Source: Coptis chinensis (taxonomy: Eukaryota > Streptophyta > Magnoliopsida > Ranunculales > Ranunculaceae). Taken from it: DNA of 64,000 nucleotides. The stretch lies in the NCBI GenBank assembly GCA_015680905.1, contig CM027378.1, positions 39,343,001-39,407,000 on the forward strand. The letters are read 5' to 3'. Positions 35,522 through 46,564 of this stretch are shown piece by piece; positions within the stretch are counted from its first letter, which is position 1, and each line of letters begins with the position of its first letter. The notes beneath the pieces were generated by a model. It searched no databases. It saw only the letters and a list, made by a program, of their open reading frames with translations, and was not told the origin of the DNA. Both the position numbers and the translations under genes were made by a program.

Positions 35522-38500
35522 GTTCAGCGATAGATCCAGAAGAGGTTGTCCATTTCGAAGATGAAGAAGAACTAAGTGACACTGAAGCACTAAGTGAGAG
35601 AGGTGCGACCATAATGCATGCCTTGTCTCGTAAGTGGGATGGCATAATAATTATTGTTAAATTTAATGGAAAAGGTAGCCTATAGGTTAAAAAGGTCTTA
35701 ACAAGCTTACTTGGTTGGGAGGTGCTCTTTTTGAGGGCCCTAATTCCTTTAAGTGCTTTTCAAACATGGAAAAAAGCACCTGAGGAGCTTCTAAATCTTT
35801 TGTGGGTCGGCATTCTGGTAAATATATCTTGTATAGTTCCTTTTTTTTTTGGTTTGTTTCTTATCATGCTTGTATCTTGAATTTTTTTTGTTTGTTCATT
35901 ACTCAGATTAGATTCAATATAGATGTTAAGTATAGGAAGGTAGTTTTGAAATCAATTGGAGTTCGTTGGAGGACCTTCAAGAATATGCTTATGAAGAAGT
36001 TTATCTTCCCTTTTAAAGATGATCAAGATGCGTTTACAAATCAACCTAAAAAATATAAGATAAGGAAGCCCGACTGGCATGCATTTGTGAAATCGAGATT
36101 AACGGGAGAGTTCCAGGTATATCATAAATTTTATTAGAATAGAATTTTTAGTAAATTGGTTGTGTTTATTCATGCATAGTTGTGAGATATATATACTAAG
36201 AATGCATGTAAACCATTTTTGAAAGGAGAGAAGCAAATTACAATCAGCACGAAGGAAAATGAATAAGTATAACCACCGAATCAGCAGGCTTGGATATGCT
36301 GGCCTAGAAGATAAATTGGTAAGTACTTGCACAAATCTTTTAAATATCAATTTATATATTTAACGTAACATATACTCTACAAATAATTGGACTTCCTATT
36401 TATATGTTTTATAATAGAAAGAAGAGTTGGGAGAATCTTTTGATGAGGATGATAGAGCTAATTTGTGGCTTTTAGCTCGTCAAGACAAGAATGGTGGATA
36501 TTATGATGATGATACGAGGGAAGTGGCAGAAAAAATTGTAAGTTGTTTATATCCTTTTATAGATATTTGAGTATATGTACTTATGTGTAATGTGTAGTAA
36601 TATTATTAGATATAGCAAACATGTAGTAGGTTGTGTGCTGGTATAGCAAACAAAGAGTTTTCTGCTAGCCCCTTTAGGAAGTAAAGTTTTTCCAGACGAA
36701 GCCCTCCACCAGCCCCACTTAGCCTGCTGATCCTTCGTGTGTTTTTCCTTCGGTGTGTTTTTCCTGCCTGCTGATCCTTCGTTTGTTTTTTCTGAAGTAC
36801 TTGTGTTCTCCCACAGAACACACATCGATCATTTACTCCTAACTTCAATTCCATTCTTGTAGTTTCTTCAAGGGTTAATTACCACCATTCATCACCATCC
36901 AGCAGTAATGGCGGGAAATTCTATTTTGAAACCATGCTGCTAGTTCTTGTTCCGTCTTTCGTCCAACTGTCATTAACTTGCTACTTATTTCCTCAATCTC
37001 TGATCTCACTAACTGATGAGCATTGTTAGATTTCCTAACCTTATCATTTACTGCAACTTGCTTTACATCCTTATTGAAGCCCCTCATGTTCCAGCACCCT
37101 TGTTGTACACTCATTTAAAGACATTTGTGGGTTTTAAGTGACTATACTTTGTAGCCACTAAGTTTTGTCTTCCTCCTTGAGTTGTATATATATTCTTACC
37201 TGTTGGCTCACTCCCCTTACTGGTATTTCTAACACAGTTTCCCAGCTCCTTTGTCTCACCTGAGTCCCTACCTTATGTACTCTCTGTTTGAGTCATCTCC
37301 TTAGTTTTATTGCATATGGCTTGTACTGAGGTGGGTTGACATATGTTGTCATTCTACTTCTCCGTTTGCTCTTCTCTTGCTGCTGCACTCTCCTTAGATT
37401 CTTTGCCATTCTCTCCCCCCTCATGAAGGAAGTAGATTGATCAACAGTCCGCGAGCTCCCTTCCTCTTGATTTTTTTGAGCTCAACATCTATGTTTCTTG
37501 CTGAGAGACTCCCATCCAGTTTCTGATCTTGATTTTCTGGTCTTGATTTCCTGTGTCCTTGTTTTTTGATCTTGTTGTTTTCTGATCTTGCTGTTTTCTG
37601 ATGGTCAAATGGTCAAATGGTTTTCTGATCTTGCTGTTTTCTGATGGTCAAATGGTCAAATGTTTGCTGTTTTCTGATCTTGCTTTTTTTTTGGGAACTT
37701 GTCAAATGGTCGTCCTATCAAACACATAGCATTAATACTCTTTCTTTTCCCAAAGATGCAGCTATTTAGGGAGTTCAAGTACAATACTCCAAAGGTCCCT
37801 GACCATTAAGGTTATTTCAAAGATAAACAGTATCAATAGTAAAGATATTGACTTAGTCTCCTTCTAAAAGTTAAAGCAGTGCATGCATGTTCAAAACAAC
37901 AAACAAGAAACCTCGCAAGTATATCCAACCAAGTAATCCCTGACCTATATATGATCACCAAAAAAGTCATACAGAAAAAAATGTGCAAATTCTAAAGTTG
38001 TCGCCACCACAAACCACAGGCAATCCTAACAAGTTCTACCACTTGCCTCAAGCCTTGTTTGCAATGTTGTTTGATAGCCAATCCAGGCCCTCATAAAGGC
38101 CTTCTCCAGAGGTTGCACAAGTACTTTGATCAATGGCTTATCTAACGATGATATATATTGGACTGATAGAGTATAAGACCCCCTTAAGTTTCTTTTATGT
38201 CCCGATTGTCACTTTAATTAAGTAAAAGTTCAACTGACGTGCAGGACCAACTAAAAGAAGAAAAGGCTAATGGGAAATTAGTAACCCAAGGAAGCGACGA
38301 TGTTCTTGCGAAGGCACTAGGGACTCCAGAACATTGTGGAAGGGTAAGAGCAGGAGGTAAGTATGTCACTCCAACAACTTACTTCAATATCCCGAAGAAG
38401 GGGTCGAAGGCACATAGAGCAGAGATGGAATCTAGGATCCGTAAGAAAGAAGATGAGAACAAGGCGTTAAAGGAAAGAGTGAGATAGTTAAAGGCATTAA

Positions 38501-38996
38501 GTATTATACAAGGAATTACCACCAACGTGCCAGAACTAGAGAAAGTTGCTTCCAACAGTTCTAAAAATGAGGGAAGAAAGGGAATATCAAGCCCATTGGG
38601 TGACCAACTATCTAATGGTGCTAACAACAAGACAAATTATGAATGTCTTAACATTGAACTTGAAGCAAATGTGAGAAAGAAGTGCAAACATGTAAATTTT
38701 TACGCTTCTGATTATATAATGCAAAAAAGTAATTATATTTAATAACTCAAATTATCCAATGCGTAGACAAAGAGCATTAAATCAAAAATCAAAAGCGGCG
38801 AGGTAATCTCAAAACCTAAATATGGAAAGGAGCAGGTATATGTTACTTAATGTTTAAACCGTAAATGTTATTTTATGTATATAATTGTTCAATTTTACTT
38901 TTATTTTTTTGTTAGGCTATGGGCTTGAAAAACAAGAGTGTTGCTAAAACCAAATGCAAAGTGGCGGTCGTGAAACCTACTCTAGGAAATGAGCAG
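35522..38996 (+). pseudogene. TNPA-like CACTA gene (Transposase_24 / Ptta-En-Spm family)
   Basis: Exons can be followed by sense and by GT-AG signals: 35522-35820 (HFEDEEELSDTEALSERGAT, APEELLNLLW), 35907-36114 (KYRKVVLKSIGVRWRTFKN, KPDWHAFVKSRL), about 36215-36318 (LQSARRKMNKYNHRISRLGY), 36419-36540 (RANLWLLARQDKNGGYY), 38244-38740 (KANGKLVTQGSDDVLAKALG, then a coiled-coil-like KKEDENKALKERV) and about 38916-38996. The family's protein binds subterminal repeats. At least two in-frame stops (near 35683 and 38486) are present. The fourth intron is 1.7 kb long and holds a LINE piece. Confidence 0.82.
36640..37760 (-). mobile_element. LINE fragment spanning the ORF1/ORF2 junction, antisense in a TNPA intron
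   Basis: Minus-strand translation at 37114-36990 gives GCWNMRGFNKDVKQVAVNDKV, the typical start of a plant LINE ORF2 endonuclease (WN.RG.N...K). Minus-strand sequence upstream (37600-37120) is basic, Gln/Lys-rich and stop-ridden, as expected for the end of ORF1. The endonuclease breaks off after about 30 residues. At 37600-37690 there is a short tandem of GGTCAAATGGTCAAATG with TTTTCTGATCTTGCTG. The limits are uncertain. Confidence 0.5.
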
Positions 38997-39074
38997 GTAC
39001 TTGTTATTTTAGTGTAAAGTGAAGAAAGTGAAGATTGGATGGATGCCTGCTCCTTCAATACAGGCAGAGCCAGC

Positions 39075-39178
39075 ATGCACTCCTTCAATACTGAATCAAG
39101 ACGCATGAATAAAGTATTCATGGTGGTGGGACAACCATATACTAAAGAATTCAAAATGGCTTCAGGAAAATCTTACAG
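39075..39178 (+). pseudogene. Captured NETWORKED1-like exon 1 (start of NAB domain)
   Basis: The sequence GAATCAAGACGCATG, then (after 7 extra bases) TATTCATGGTGGTGGGAC, encodes ESRRM-YSWWWD, the hallmark N-terminus of plant NET1/KIP1-like actin-binding proteins. After a few more changes it continues AAATGGCTTCAGGAAAATCT for KWLQENLT and ends at a splice donor, ACAG|GTATTG. A possible ATG lies at 39075. The 7-bp insertion and small changes near 39133-39145 break the frame. The strand is that of the CACTA genes. Confidence 0.85.
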
Positions 39179-40438
39179 GTATTGCTTTCCCATTACCAGT
39201 TTTGGCTACATTTTTGTTTGAGAATGTTGCGTGTTGTTCTGATCCTTGTTCTGTTCATATAGATTTTAAAAAAAAAGTGCATTTGTCTGTTTTTCTAATG
39301 AGCGAGTGCGAGGTTTTTCCTTGCTAAAGGATTATATGATACAAAGGTTTAGTTGCAGAGGTTTCAGATGCATTAGTTTGTCTATCTTTATCCATTGTCA
39401 GTCCTTTCTACTTAGGCTTTGTTAGAATAATTTTGTGAATCTTGTTTCATTTATATGCTCTCTCTGATTCCTCTTTTTGGCAGTATGGAGATTTGGCAAT
39501 TCTAGGGGTCATGAAAATAAGAATATCTAATCCGAAATGAGCAATTTACTAGGATTATTTTGTTCATCTCCTAACAAGTTTGACCAAATAAGAAACTCTT
39601 TCCTTTGCTTTTCATCACTTTGAAACCAGGTTATTTGTTGTGTTCTCAAGTCGCTTTTATCATGAAATTGGTACCTCTTGGAAATTTGTATTCTTTTGTA
39701 TCAAGGTTCAAAAACACACTTTGGTTTTTATATACTTGCTCAGTTGCACCATAAAGGCATATGCGTAGAGTAATCCTATCTGAAACTATAATGGGTTAGT
39801 AATATTCTCTGAGCAATTATCGACTATCAATATTCTCCTAATGAATTCAGAACACATTTTAATGTGGAAATTTAAAAGAGAAAAAAAAGAAGGAAAAGGA
39901 CTTTTCTAAATATAAAGGGTGTTTGATTAAAATATTCTACATATATTTTGTTGATTCTATGTTTTTTGTGAGATTTTTTTCTTAGGATTTCAACTAGGCT
40001 AATCACACCAAAAGTTGTGGTAATGCCAAGTGAAATCTTAACATTCTTTCTGTTTTCTTTTTCCTGAATATCTTTACTAATTAACAACCTAAAATAAGAA
40101 AAGAAGACATGTTAATTTTTCTTTTTCTTTTTCAATGTAAAGGATCAGATGTCTGATTAGACTTGTTATTTTTGTATCTATTTATGTAAATATTTGAGTT
40201 ATGTTGGGCTTTCTCCTAAACATTTTTATAAATCAACCTTGTACTGCACATGATGTGAAATCACTCTCAATAATAGCCTGTTGAACCATCTTATTTTACA
40301 TCTTTACTTTGTTGTTACTGTTATGACATCTTAAATTGATAGATTATACTTGTGTATTCATGTTGAATGCACCAACTTTTATTTAGTATTGGCTCAAGAG
40401 CACACATGATTTCTGATCAATGATGTTCTCTGTAACAG
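39179..40438 (+). other. Captured NETWORKED1-like intron (1260 bp)
   Basis: It starts GTATTG and ends TGTAACAG. Removing it joins ACAG to ATATGG and restores the codon for Asp in ENLTDMD exactly. Retention of the intron shows capture at the DNA level, not from mRNA. Confidence 0.82.
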
Positions 40439-40649
40439 ATATGGATTCCGAGGTCAACGCAATGATCAAGCTCATTGAAGAAGATGCAGATTCTTTTGCG
40501 AGAAGGGCAGAGATGTACTACAAGAAACGTCCAGAGCTAATGAAACTGGTCGAAGTTCTACCGAGCTTATCGTGCTTTAGCAGAAAGATATGATCACGCT
40601 ACAGGAGCACTCCGTCAGGCCCATCAGACCATGGCAGAAGCGTTTCCCT
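40439..40649 (+). pseudogene. Captured NETWORKED1-like exon 2 (main part of NAB domain)
   Basis: Reads [39 protein letters not shown], then after loss of two bases near 40550 [20 protein letters not shown] and QAHQTMAEAFP. This is the KIP1-like/NAB domain (PF07765) that binds actin filaments in the plant NET family. The similarity stops at about 40649, so only the first 95 or so codons were captured. The frameshift and lack of a downstream coiled coil mean it cannot make a full NET protein. Confidence 0.92.
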
Positions 40650-41334
40650 CCGGGTTCATGTTTAAGATAGGAGAATGAGGTTCATGTTTAAGTATCCTCC
40701 GGGTTTTGCCTATATTCTTTGCTTTAGCGATTGAGTTCCCCTTTTCGGGTGGTAGCGTCTATACCTTTTAGTGCTTCGGCTAGTTAGTACATATCAGATA
40801 TATCCTACAGTGGTGTACGTTATTTGGGGCTTAACCAATATGATTCTCTGTCATAGTTGATTGTATCTCTTTCGTTTAGTAGTTATTGACTTAGTGTGCT
40901 AACACATTGTTTGTGTATTTTTTTAATAATGTGTAGAAGTTGTTATATGATTATATTTTTAGTTTCCTTATTAAACAAACTAACACATTCTTCTTCATAT
41001 TGTTTTTTAGGTTATAAGTGAGATAACACGGTAGCTTAATTAAGTTTGTTTGAGATGGATCGGTTGATTAGCAATTTGTTGGATGGGTTATGTAAATTAC
41101 ATTGTTGTTGGATTATGAGACTTGATTTTGAATCAAGTGCTTAAGTTATTTAATTTTTTTCTCCGTGAATAAATCATGTAATATGAACAAGTTCTTGGAA
41201 TGATTTATGTTGGTAATAAAAGTATGATTCTTGTTTCCGTAATGGACTCCAGCTGTCAAGTGTTTGAATGTATTGGTGGTGTCAGAATGTATTGGTTTAT
41301 AGGAATTTTCAGATTTACAGGAAAAAAAAAAAAA
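40650..41334 (+). other. 3' region of the CACTA element after the captured exons
   Basis: Non-coding. Begins with a short duplication (GGTTCATGTTTAAG at about 40656 and 40679). T-rich sequence with no gene; perhaps the 3' UTR of the TNPA gene. Confidence 0.4.
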
Positions 41335-41734
41335 AAAAGTTATGACGGCTTCCAAAGAACTGTCGTGTGGCATACCAATTCTTGACAGTTTTTAGTGTTA
41401 ATTTCTTTACGCTTTTGTTTCTCAGGATGACACTTAAATAAAAACAGTCATAAATGAAGGTTTAGTTCTTGACACTTTTTCTAATAAATTATGATGGTTA
41501 AGTAAAACATGTCATGTAAAAGGATCCAGTTATGACGTTTATAAATGAGTTTTTGTCATATTAACTTCGAGCTTTGATGTCAGCTTCTCCAGAACCGTCG
41601 TCAACTTTATGATGTTTTTTGTTAACTTTTATGACGAGCTCTATAATGACGGTTGTTTTTTAAATGAAAAAATGTCATTAAACCTGTTTCATGACGGCTA
41701 AAAGCCGTCATCACAAGTCATTTTTTTAGTAGTG
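41335..41734 (+). repeat. Right subterminal region and terminal repeat of the CACTA element
   Basis: A run of about 17 A, then repeated TGACGG/CCGTCA motifs in both orientations (first at 41341). A 9-bp hairpin ATGACGGCT / AGCCGTCAT (41691-41711) lies next to the terminal repeat that ends TTTTTTTAGTAGTG. Confidence 0.85.
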
Positions 41735-41737
41735 TAT

Positions 41738-42205
41738 GGTGAACCTCACATCAATACTTTTTTTAATTTACTCAACACAACTACTACATCAAACATCAAG
41801 CGTCTGCAAGTGCAATCAGATTCTATGAGGGTCATTCAGATAATGAGTATTAAAGAAAAGCCACCTTGGTACTGCAGGAACTTGGTTGCTCATATTTGAG
41901 AAAGTTGTAAGAAAGTTTGAGGAAGTAATTAAGCTTCAAACATGTTTTTAAGGAAGGAAACCAAGTGGCCGACTACCTAGCTAAAGTAAGTAGAGAGTGG
42001 TGTAATGAAATACTATATCCCACATATGGATCAAAACCTTTATGAACTGATCAAGAGGGATAAGGAAGGAAAACTGTATTTGAGAATTTGCCATTAATAA
42101 AAGGTTGGGGCACCCTTAACCACTAGCTATTTCAAAAAAAATAAATAAAAAATGGGGCACCCTTAACCCCTAGCTATTCAAAACAAAAAAAAAAAACTTT
42201 TCTCC
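41738..42205 (+). pseudogene. LINE RNase H tail
   Basis: Translation in pieces gives QSDSMRVIQIM, EKPPWYCRNLVAHI, and in a second frame GNQVADYLAKVSREW, the C-terminal pattern of the RNase H domain (RVT_3) of plant L1-type LINEs. The sequence ends with a duplicated GGGGCACCCTTAACC(A/C)CTAGCTATT block, each followed by an A-rich tail (42132-42158 and 42184-42197). Only the 3' end is present. Confidence 0.6.
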
Positions 42206-42974
42206 AATGTCAAATGAATTGTGTTCAAACTGTAAATTCTCTTATATTGGTTATAATATACACACTAATATAATATAAGACATACTCATGTTTAAGGCAG
42301 ATTGTTTGGTATAATTTAAGTTGCATCAAATGTACTCTATGTAATATATTGATCTGGGAAAGGAGATTTATTGATTTCTTATTAACATTAGTTCTTTAGT
42401 TGCAGATATCCAAGCATCATGTTTTTGTTGCTTTTGTTGATGAACTTATGTAAACTCTCAAGGTTAGTCAAGTTGTTGTTGGTTTAATTTCTTAGCCAAC
42501 ATCTTCATCATTAAAAGCTCAAGATCAGGTGGTTCCTTTGCATTCTTATTCTCAAGTATGGTTCCCTCCCTAACTATTATACACTTGGAAACAAAAGGCC
42601 TTTCCTGAGTGAATTTGCAAATAATGTCATTTTTGGCATGTCATATATTTTGATCATTTGGTTATTATATAACATGTATCATTTGAGTTTACTTGATGTA
42701 TACCTATTTTGTGGTAAAGAAGATCAATCATTGTCATTTGTCATTTGTCATTTACTTGAAGTGTGATATTATCTGACATATCTTATTGCTCCATGTATAA
42801 CATTAGAAAAGATCAATCAGTTCTCAAACTTTGTTTTGTAACATGGGGTGTGTGTTTTTTTTTCTTTTTTCCTTTCTCTTATTTTTCTATGGAGATTGAA
42901 ACTTCCTTTTGCTACCACCTAGGGTTTGAGTGTTCTGGTATTGTAGAGGCATGACTTAATATGTTTTTCTATAG
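42206..42974. other. Unassigned AT-rich stretch
   Basis: No gene recognised. Contains a short (GTCATTT)3-like run near 42735-42753. A T-tract and TTTCTATAG just before 42975 could be an intron end for the kinase fragment that follows. Confidence 0.3.
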
Positions 42975-43227
42975 TGAAGGTGAAGGTGGATTCGGTAATA
43001 TGTATATAGAAATTCCAAAAGAATTAGTTTATATGGTTGTAAAGTAGGTAAAATTTGGTTGTTTATAGGGAAATCGTGAGTTTAGAGCTAAGCTCGAGAT
43101 TATTAATTGTGTAGATCACCAACATTTGGTTTCACAAGCAGGGCGATGCATATACGACTATCAAAGATTGTGTGTCTATATTTATGTCCCAAACAGTACC
43201 ATGTACTATCAGCTTAATTCACATTAA
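42975..43227 (+). pseudogene. PERK-type receptor kinase exon fragment
   Basis: One frame reads GEGGFGNMYIEIPKELVYMVVK (glycine loop and the lysine position), stop, VKFGCL, stop, then NREFRAKLEIINCVDHQHLV and CIYDYQRLCVYIYVPNSTMY. This follows kinase subdomains I to V of proline-rich extensin-like receptor kinases (GEREFRAEVEIISRVHHRHLV pattern). Two TAG stops remain in frame and the sequence ends at TAA 43225. The upstream TTTTTCTATAG resembles a splice acceptor. The catalytic loop is not present downstream, so this is a broken gene piece. Confidence 0.75.
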
Positions 43228-43925
43228 GATGAATTTTTTGCAGTGTAGAGTATTTTTGCTTTGTTTAATTGGCAACAATGGTGATACTTAATTATCTCTT
43301 GATGCATATTTTGAAGAATGGATTCAAATTATCATACCTGGCCGGTTATCATATGGATTTGAAACGATGAATTGAGGTTCTAAAAACTACTTCAATTATA
43401 AAGAGACTTAGGAGATTCAAAGAACATGTTGGTGGTAAATTTATTTAGGAAACAATACACTGATGGTAATCTTTTGGTTGCCAATCAGTGACTATTTGAA
43501 TTTGAATGAACAATTGTTGAAGTTGGTGTTTGTTTCATCCAATAACTATTGGAAGAAGTTTATTGAGCATGCATTAATTGCACAAGTGGGAAAGTCCAAA
43601 GTCCATTTAAGTCGTTAGTAATTTGGCACAAGTACTCCATTTAGCTTCTCTCCAAGCGTTTTTCAATTTCTGATGACAAATGAATTTTCTCGTCTGTATT
43701 GTATAGGTGACCTTCATAATATCTAGTTGTAAACTTGTATTATTTTCTTAGTGGTAATTAATTAATGTTTGATGGAAACAACATAATAGAGAAGTTTCTA
43801 GTAAATGATATCATATGTTGTAACTATATCACATGCAATGCCATTTGGTATAGTATGTTACTCTAAGTAGCATAAGAAATTCACTTCATATTCTGAAAAC
43901 AATATTTCTTGGTTAAAAAAGGTTA
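43228..43925. other. Unassigned stretch
   Basis: Nothing recognised on either strand; no long ORF. Confidence 0.3.
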
Positions 43926-44085
43926 GTATATAACTCATAGTACCATATGATTGAATATATGACATAAAGTATCATATTATTGAATATGTGACTTAGACTA
44001 CCATATTATTGAAGTATATATGTAACTCAGAATATCATATTATTGAATACGTGACTAGCTTAGAGCATCATATTACTAATATATA
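43926..44085. repeat. Degenerate tandem repeat, about 32-bp unit
   Basis: About five copies of a unit with core CATATTATTGAATATGTGAC preceded by AGTA-like sequence (cores near 43945, 43975, 44005, 44036 and 44068). Confidence 0.6.
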
Positions 44086-44369
44086 TACCACCCTCACAAA
44101 CATAAGAAGGTAACGTCATTATAGTGGAGGGGAATCAAAGTTTTTACACTCACAATATACTAAGCAACTTGATTGCATTCTTCATAAAATACTTCACTAA
44201 CGGGAGACATTATAGTTAGGGGTATGTCTGTCTTTTTTCAAAATAGGGGGGGGGGGGGTATATATCTTTAAAAAACTTATCAAACGCGGTCTTTAGAAGA
44301 AATAGCATATGTGGTTTTCTGTTTACACCATCAACGACATGTAGTACAATAGTTCAAACAAATTAAAGA
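44086..44369. other. Unassigned stretch with a 12-G run
   Basis: No gene. A G homopolymer sits at about 44247-44258. Confidence 0.3.
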
Positions 44370-44720
44370 AATTGTGATTCTAACCATCAAACTCCGATTT
44401 CGTCCACCAATTTTATTCCAATGTCAAATGAACTCTACATTACGTCCAAAAGTGCAAGTTTATGTACGATAACTTTTCTCAAATATAATGAAAATTTCTC
44501 CAATGTCCAATGTCAAATTTCACATTTACAGTAACTTCTCTCCAATGTCAAATATAATGAACTTATTGATTTTTTTGCAATGATGTCAAATGAACTTGAC
44601 ATTACGTCCACTAACTTTATTCCAATGTCAAATGAACTTGACATTGCATCTAATTAGTGCAAGTTCATGTGAAATTGGAAACAATCAATGTTAAGTTCAT
44701 TTGACTTGGTGGTCATAAAC
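44370..44720. repeat. Dispersed short repeat CCAATGTCAAATGAACTTGACATTACGTCC-like cluster
   Basis: The motif CCAATGTCAAATG occurs about six times (near 44419, 44499, 44535, 44585, 44620). Several copies are partly palindromic because TGTCAAATGAACTTGACA folds on itself. No coding sequence. Confidence 0.5.
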
Positions 44721-44894
44721 ACGCACTAACTAGATGCAATGACAAGTTCAGTAGAGTCAAATTACGAATATGTTTATGCGTTCAAATTATCATGAACATA
44801 TTTCATTATGATGTAAGGTTTGTACAACTCACAAAGACTCTTATTCCAATATAGCTATACCAGTTTGCCATCATAAACAGCTCGCAATACTAAT

Positions 44895-45215
44895 TCAAAT
44901 CATTTTTCATGTAGTAGACTATAATATGTCATTTGTTGTTGGATAGTAAATTATATGCTAGATATAGTGGTTTAATGGGAGTGGTTCAATTCATTTTTCA
45001 TGTAGTAGACTATAATATGTCATTTGTTGTTGGATACTAAATTATATGCTATATATAGTAGTTTAATTGGAGTATGATATATTTAGTGGTTTAATGGATA
45101 ACTTAGTGACGCAATGACAAGTAGAGTATAATATGTCATTTATTGTTTGATACTAAATTATATGTTACAACCAGTAGTTTAATAGGAGTAGGCTATATCT
45201 ACTGGTTTAATGGGT
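44895..45215. repeat. Tandem repeat with three units of about 91-133 bp
   Basis: Units begin near 44895, 44986 and 45119. All share GTAGACTATAATATGTCATT, a TTGGATACTAAATTATATG core and an end like AGTGGTTTAATGGG. Units 1 and 2 are very similar; unit 3 is diverged. The LINE fragment starts right after unit 3. Confidence 0.75.
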
Positions 45216-46564
45216 AGCTCTTTGAAAACTTCTTCACTCGGTGCAAAATGTGTGATCGAAAATTCTGTGCATACCAAATTAAATTTAGGTGCTAGAGAGT
45301 CCGACCAAAGCAAAAAAAAAGAGCCTTGGATCCTCATAAATGATGCCCCCATTAAACGGGAAGAGATATTACCTGGCAGACCAGACCTTGAGGGCCTAAA
45401 GGTGAGGGACTTGATGCTAGGGGATGATTCTGGGTGGGATAATCACAAGGTTGAAAGGTTGTTCCCATTTGAAATAGCTACCCTCATTAAGCAAGTGGTG
45501 ATTAGACCCTCCACTCTGACAATTGACTCAGTCAGATGGGGGGTACCAGGAATGGTAGACTCTCTGTTAAGTCTGCTTACGATTTCCTGACCAATTCTGA
45601 AGGGCAAGGAGGCACATCCTCCTTTAACACTAAGAGTATCAAGACTCTCTGGGGAGCAAAGTTACCAGCTAGCACTCAACTTTTCCTCTGGAAACTATAT
45701 ATGTACATTCTCCCCACAGGAGATGTACTGACCAGACACAATCTTAAGGGAGACTATACTTGTCCTCTTTGCTGGAATGAACTAGAGAATCCACATCATT
45801 TATTTTTCCAATGTGAATGGATTAAGGTGGTTTGGTTTGGTTCTAAGTTGGGAGCAAGAGTGGAAGATAGGGCAGCCATGAATATCAGGGATTGGTTGGA
45901 TGAGTTTCTAGAGTGGACTAAGGCCAAGGATTTTGGTTTTGCTGAAAAGGGACTGCTAGCTGTTATTCTCCTGCAAGAGATATGGGAGATGAGGAACAAA
46001 GCCAAGTTTGAGGGTAAAGCACCCAACAGAGATGGTCTCTTGCGAAGGGCATATGCTAAGAGGAGTAGATGCGTCCAAGCATTTGCTGATACTCAGGAAG
46101 TGACCACAACTAACTTAAACCCCCATGAATTATTTCATAATGTGGATTATCACTCACTCTTCTCTCTGATTGAAGAAAATACTTTGGTAATTAGATTTTG
46201 ATGCTGCTAACTGCAGGAATACGAGAGTTGTTGCTTTTGGTGCCTTGGCTTGGGATGAGGAAGGCAAGATGGTGGGCGCAGCTACTCGAAGTTTTGACAC
46301 TGGTAGTGCTGAGGAGGCCGAGATGGTGGCTATGGAAGTGGCAGCCAAGTTAGCTTATACAACAGGAAAAACATCTTTTCTTTTTGAAGGAGACTGTAAG
46401 CAGGTTGTACAGAATCTACAGAACTCCTGTAACTTAGGTTCTATAAACTGGAGATTAGACTCTATTATGTGCTTGATTATGGGCTTATGTCAGCCTTTTC
46501 CCTTTTGTAAGTTTAATTGGATTAGCATAGGTTCAAATTTTGAAGCCCACGACGTAGCTAAGTG
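45216..46564 (+). pseudogene. LINE ORF2 C-terminus: zf-RVT and RNase H (RVT_3)
   Basis: First part: EPWILINDAPIKREE and KVRDLMLGDDSGWDNHKVER, the region before zf-RVT. A frameshift near 45545 leads to RLSVKSAYDFLTN. The zf-RVT domain has FLWKLYMYILPTGDVLTRHN, then CPLCWNELENPHHLFFQC with the zinc-type Cys/His. A second frameshift at about 46195 leads to FDAANCRNTRVVAFGALAWD and AAMEVAA-type helices with FEGDCKQVVQNLQ of the RNase H fold. It ends at FEAHDVAK, TGA 46563. Two frameshifts make it inactive. Confidence 0.85.

Larger units (their letters stand above)
27539..41734 (+). mobile_element. CACTA (En/Spm) DNA transposon, 14.2 kb, with captured host gene
   Basis: The left end CACTACTTAAAAAAATGAC and the right end (read inward CACTACTAAAAAAATGAC) form the terminal inverted repeat with a 1-base indel. 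Flanking triplets are TAG and TAT, so the expected 3-bp duplication is imperfect. Inside are subterminal repeats, a TNPD-like transposase gene and a TNPA-like gene, both with introns. Later insertions are a Copia solo LTR and an antisense LINE piece. The genes carry stops, so the element is dead but could once be moved. Confidence 0.92.

Noticed and set aside
39075..40649. A functional NETWORKED1 gene
   Set aside because: Frame broken in both exons and the protein stops after the NAB domain; it lies between CACTA ends.
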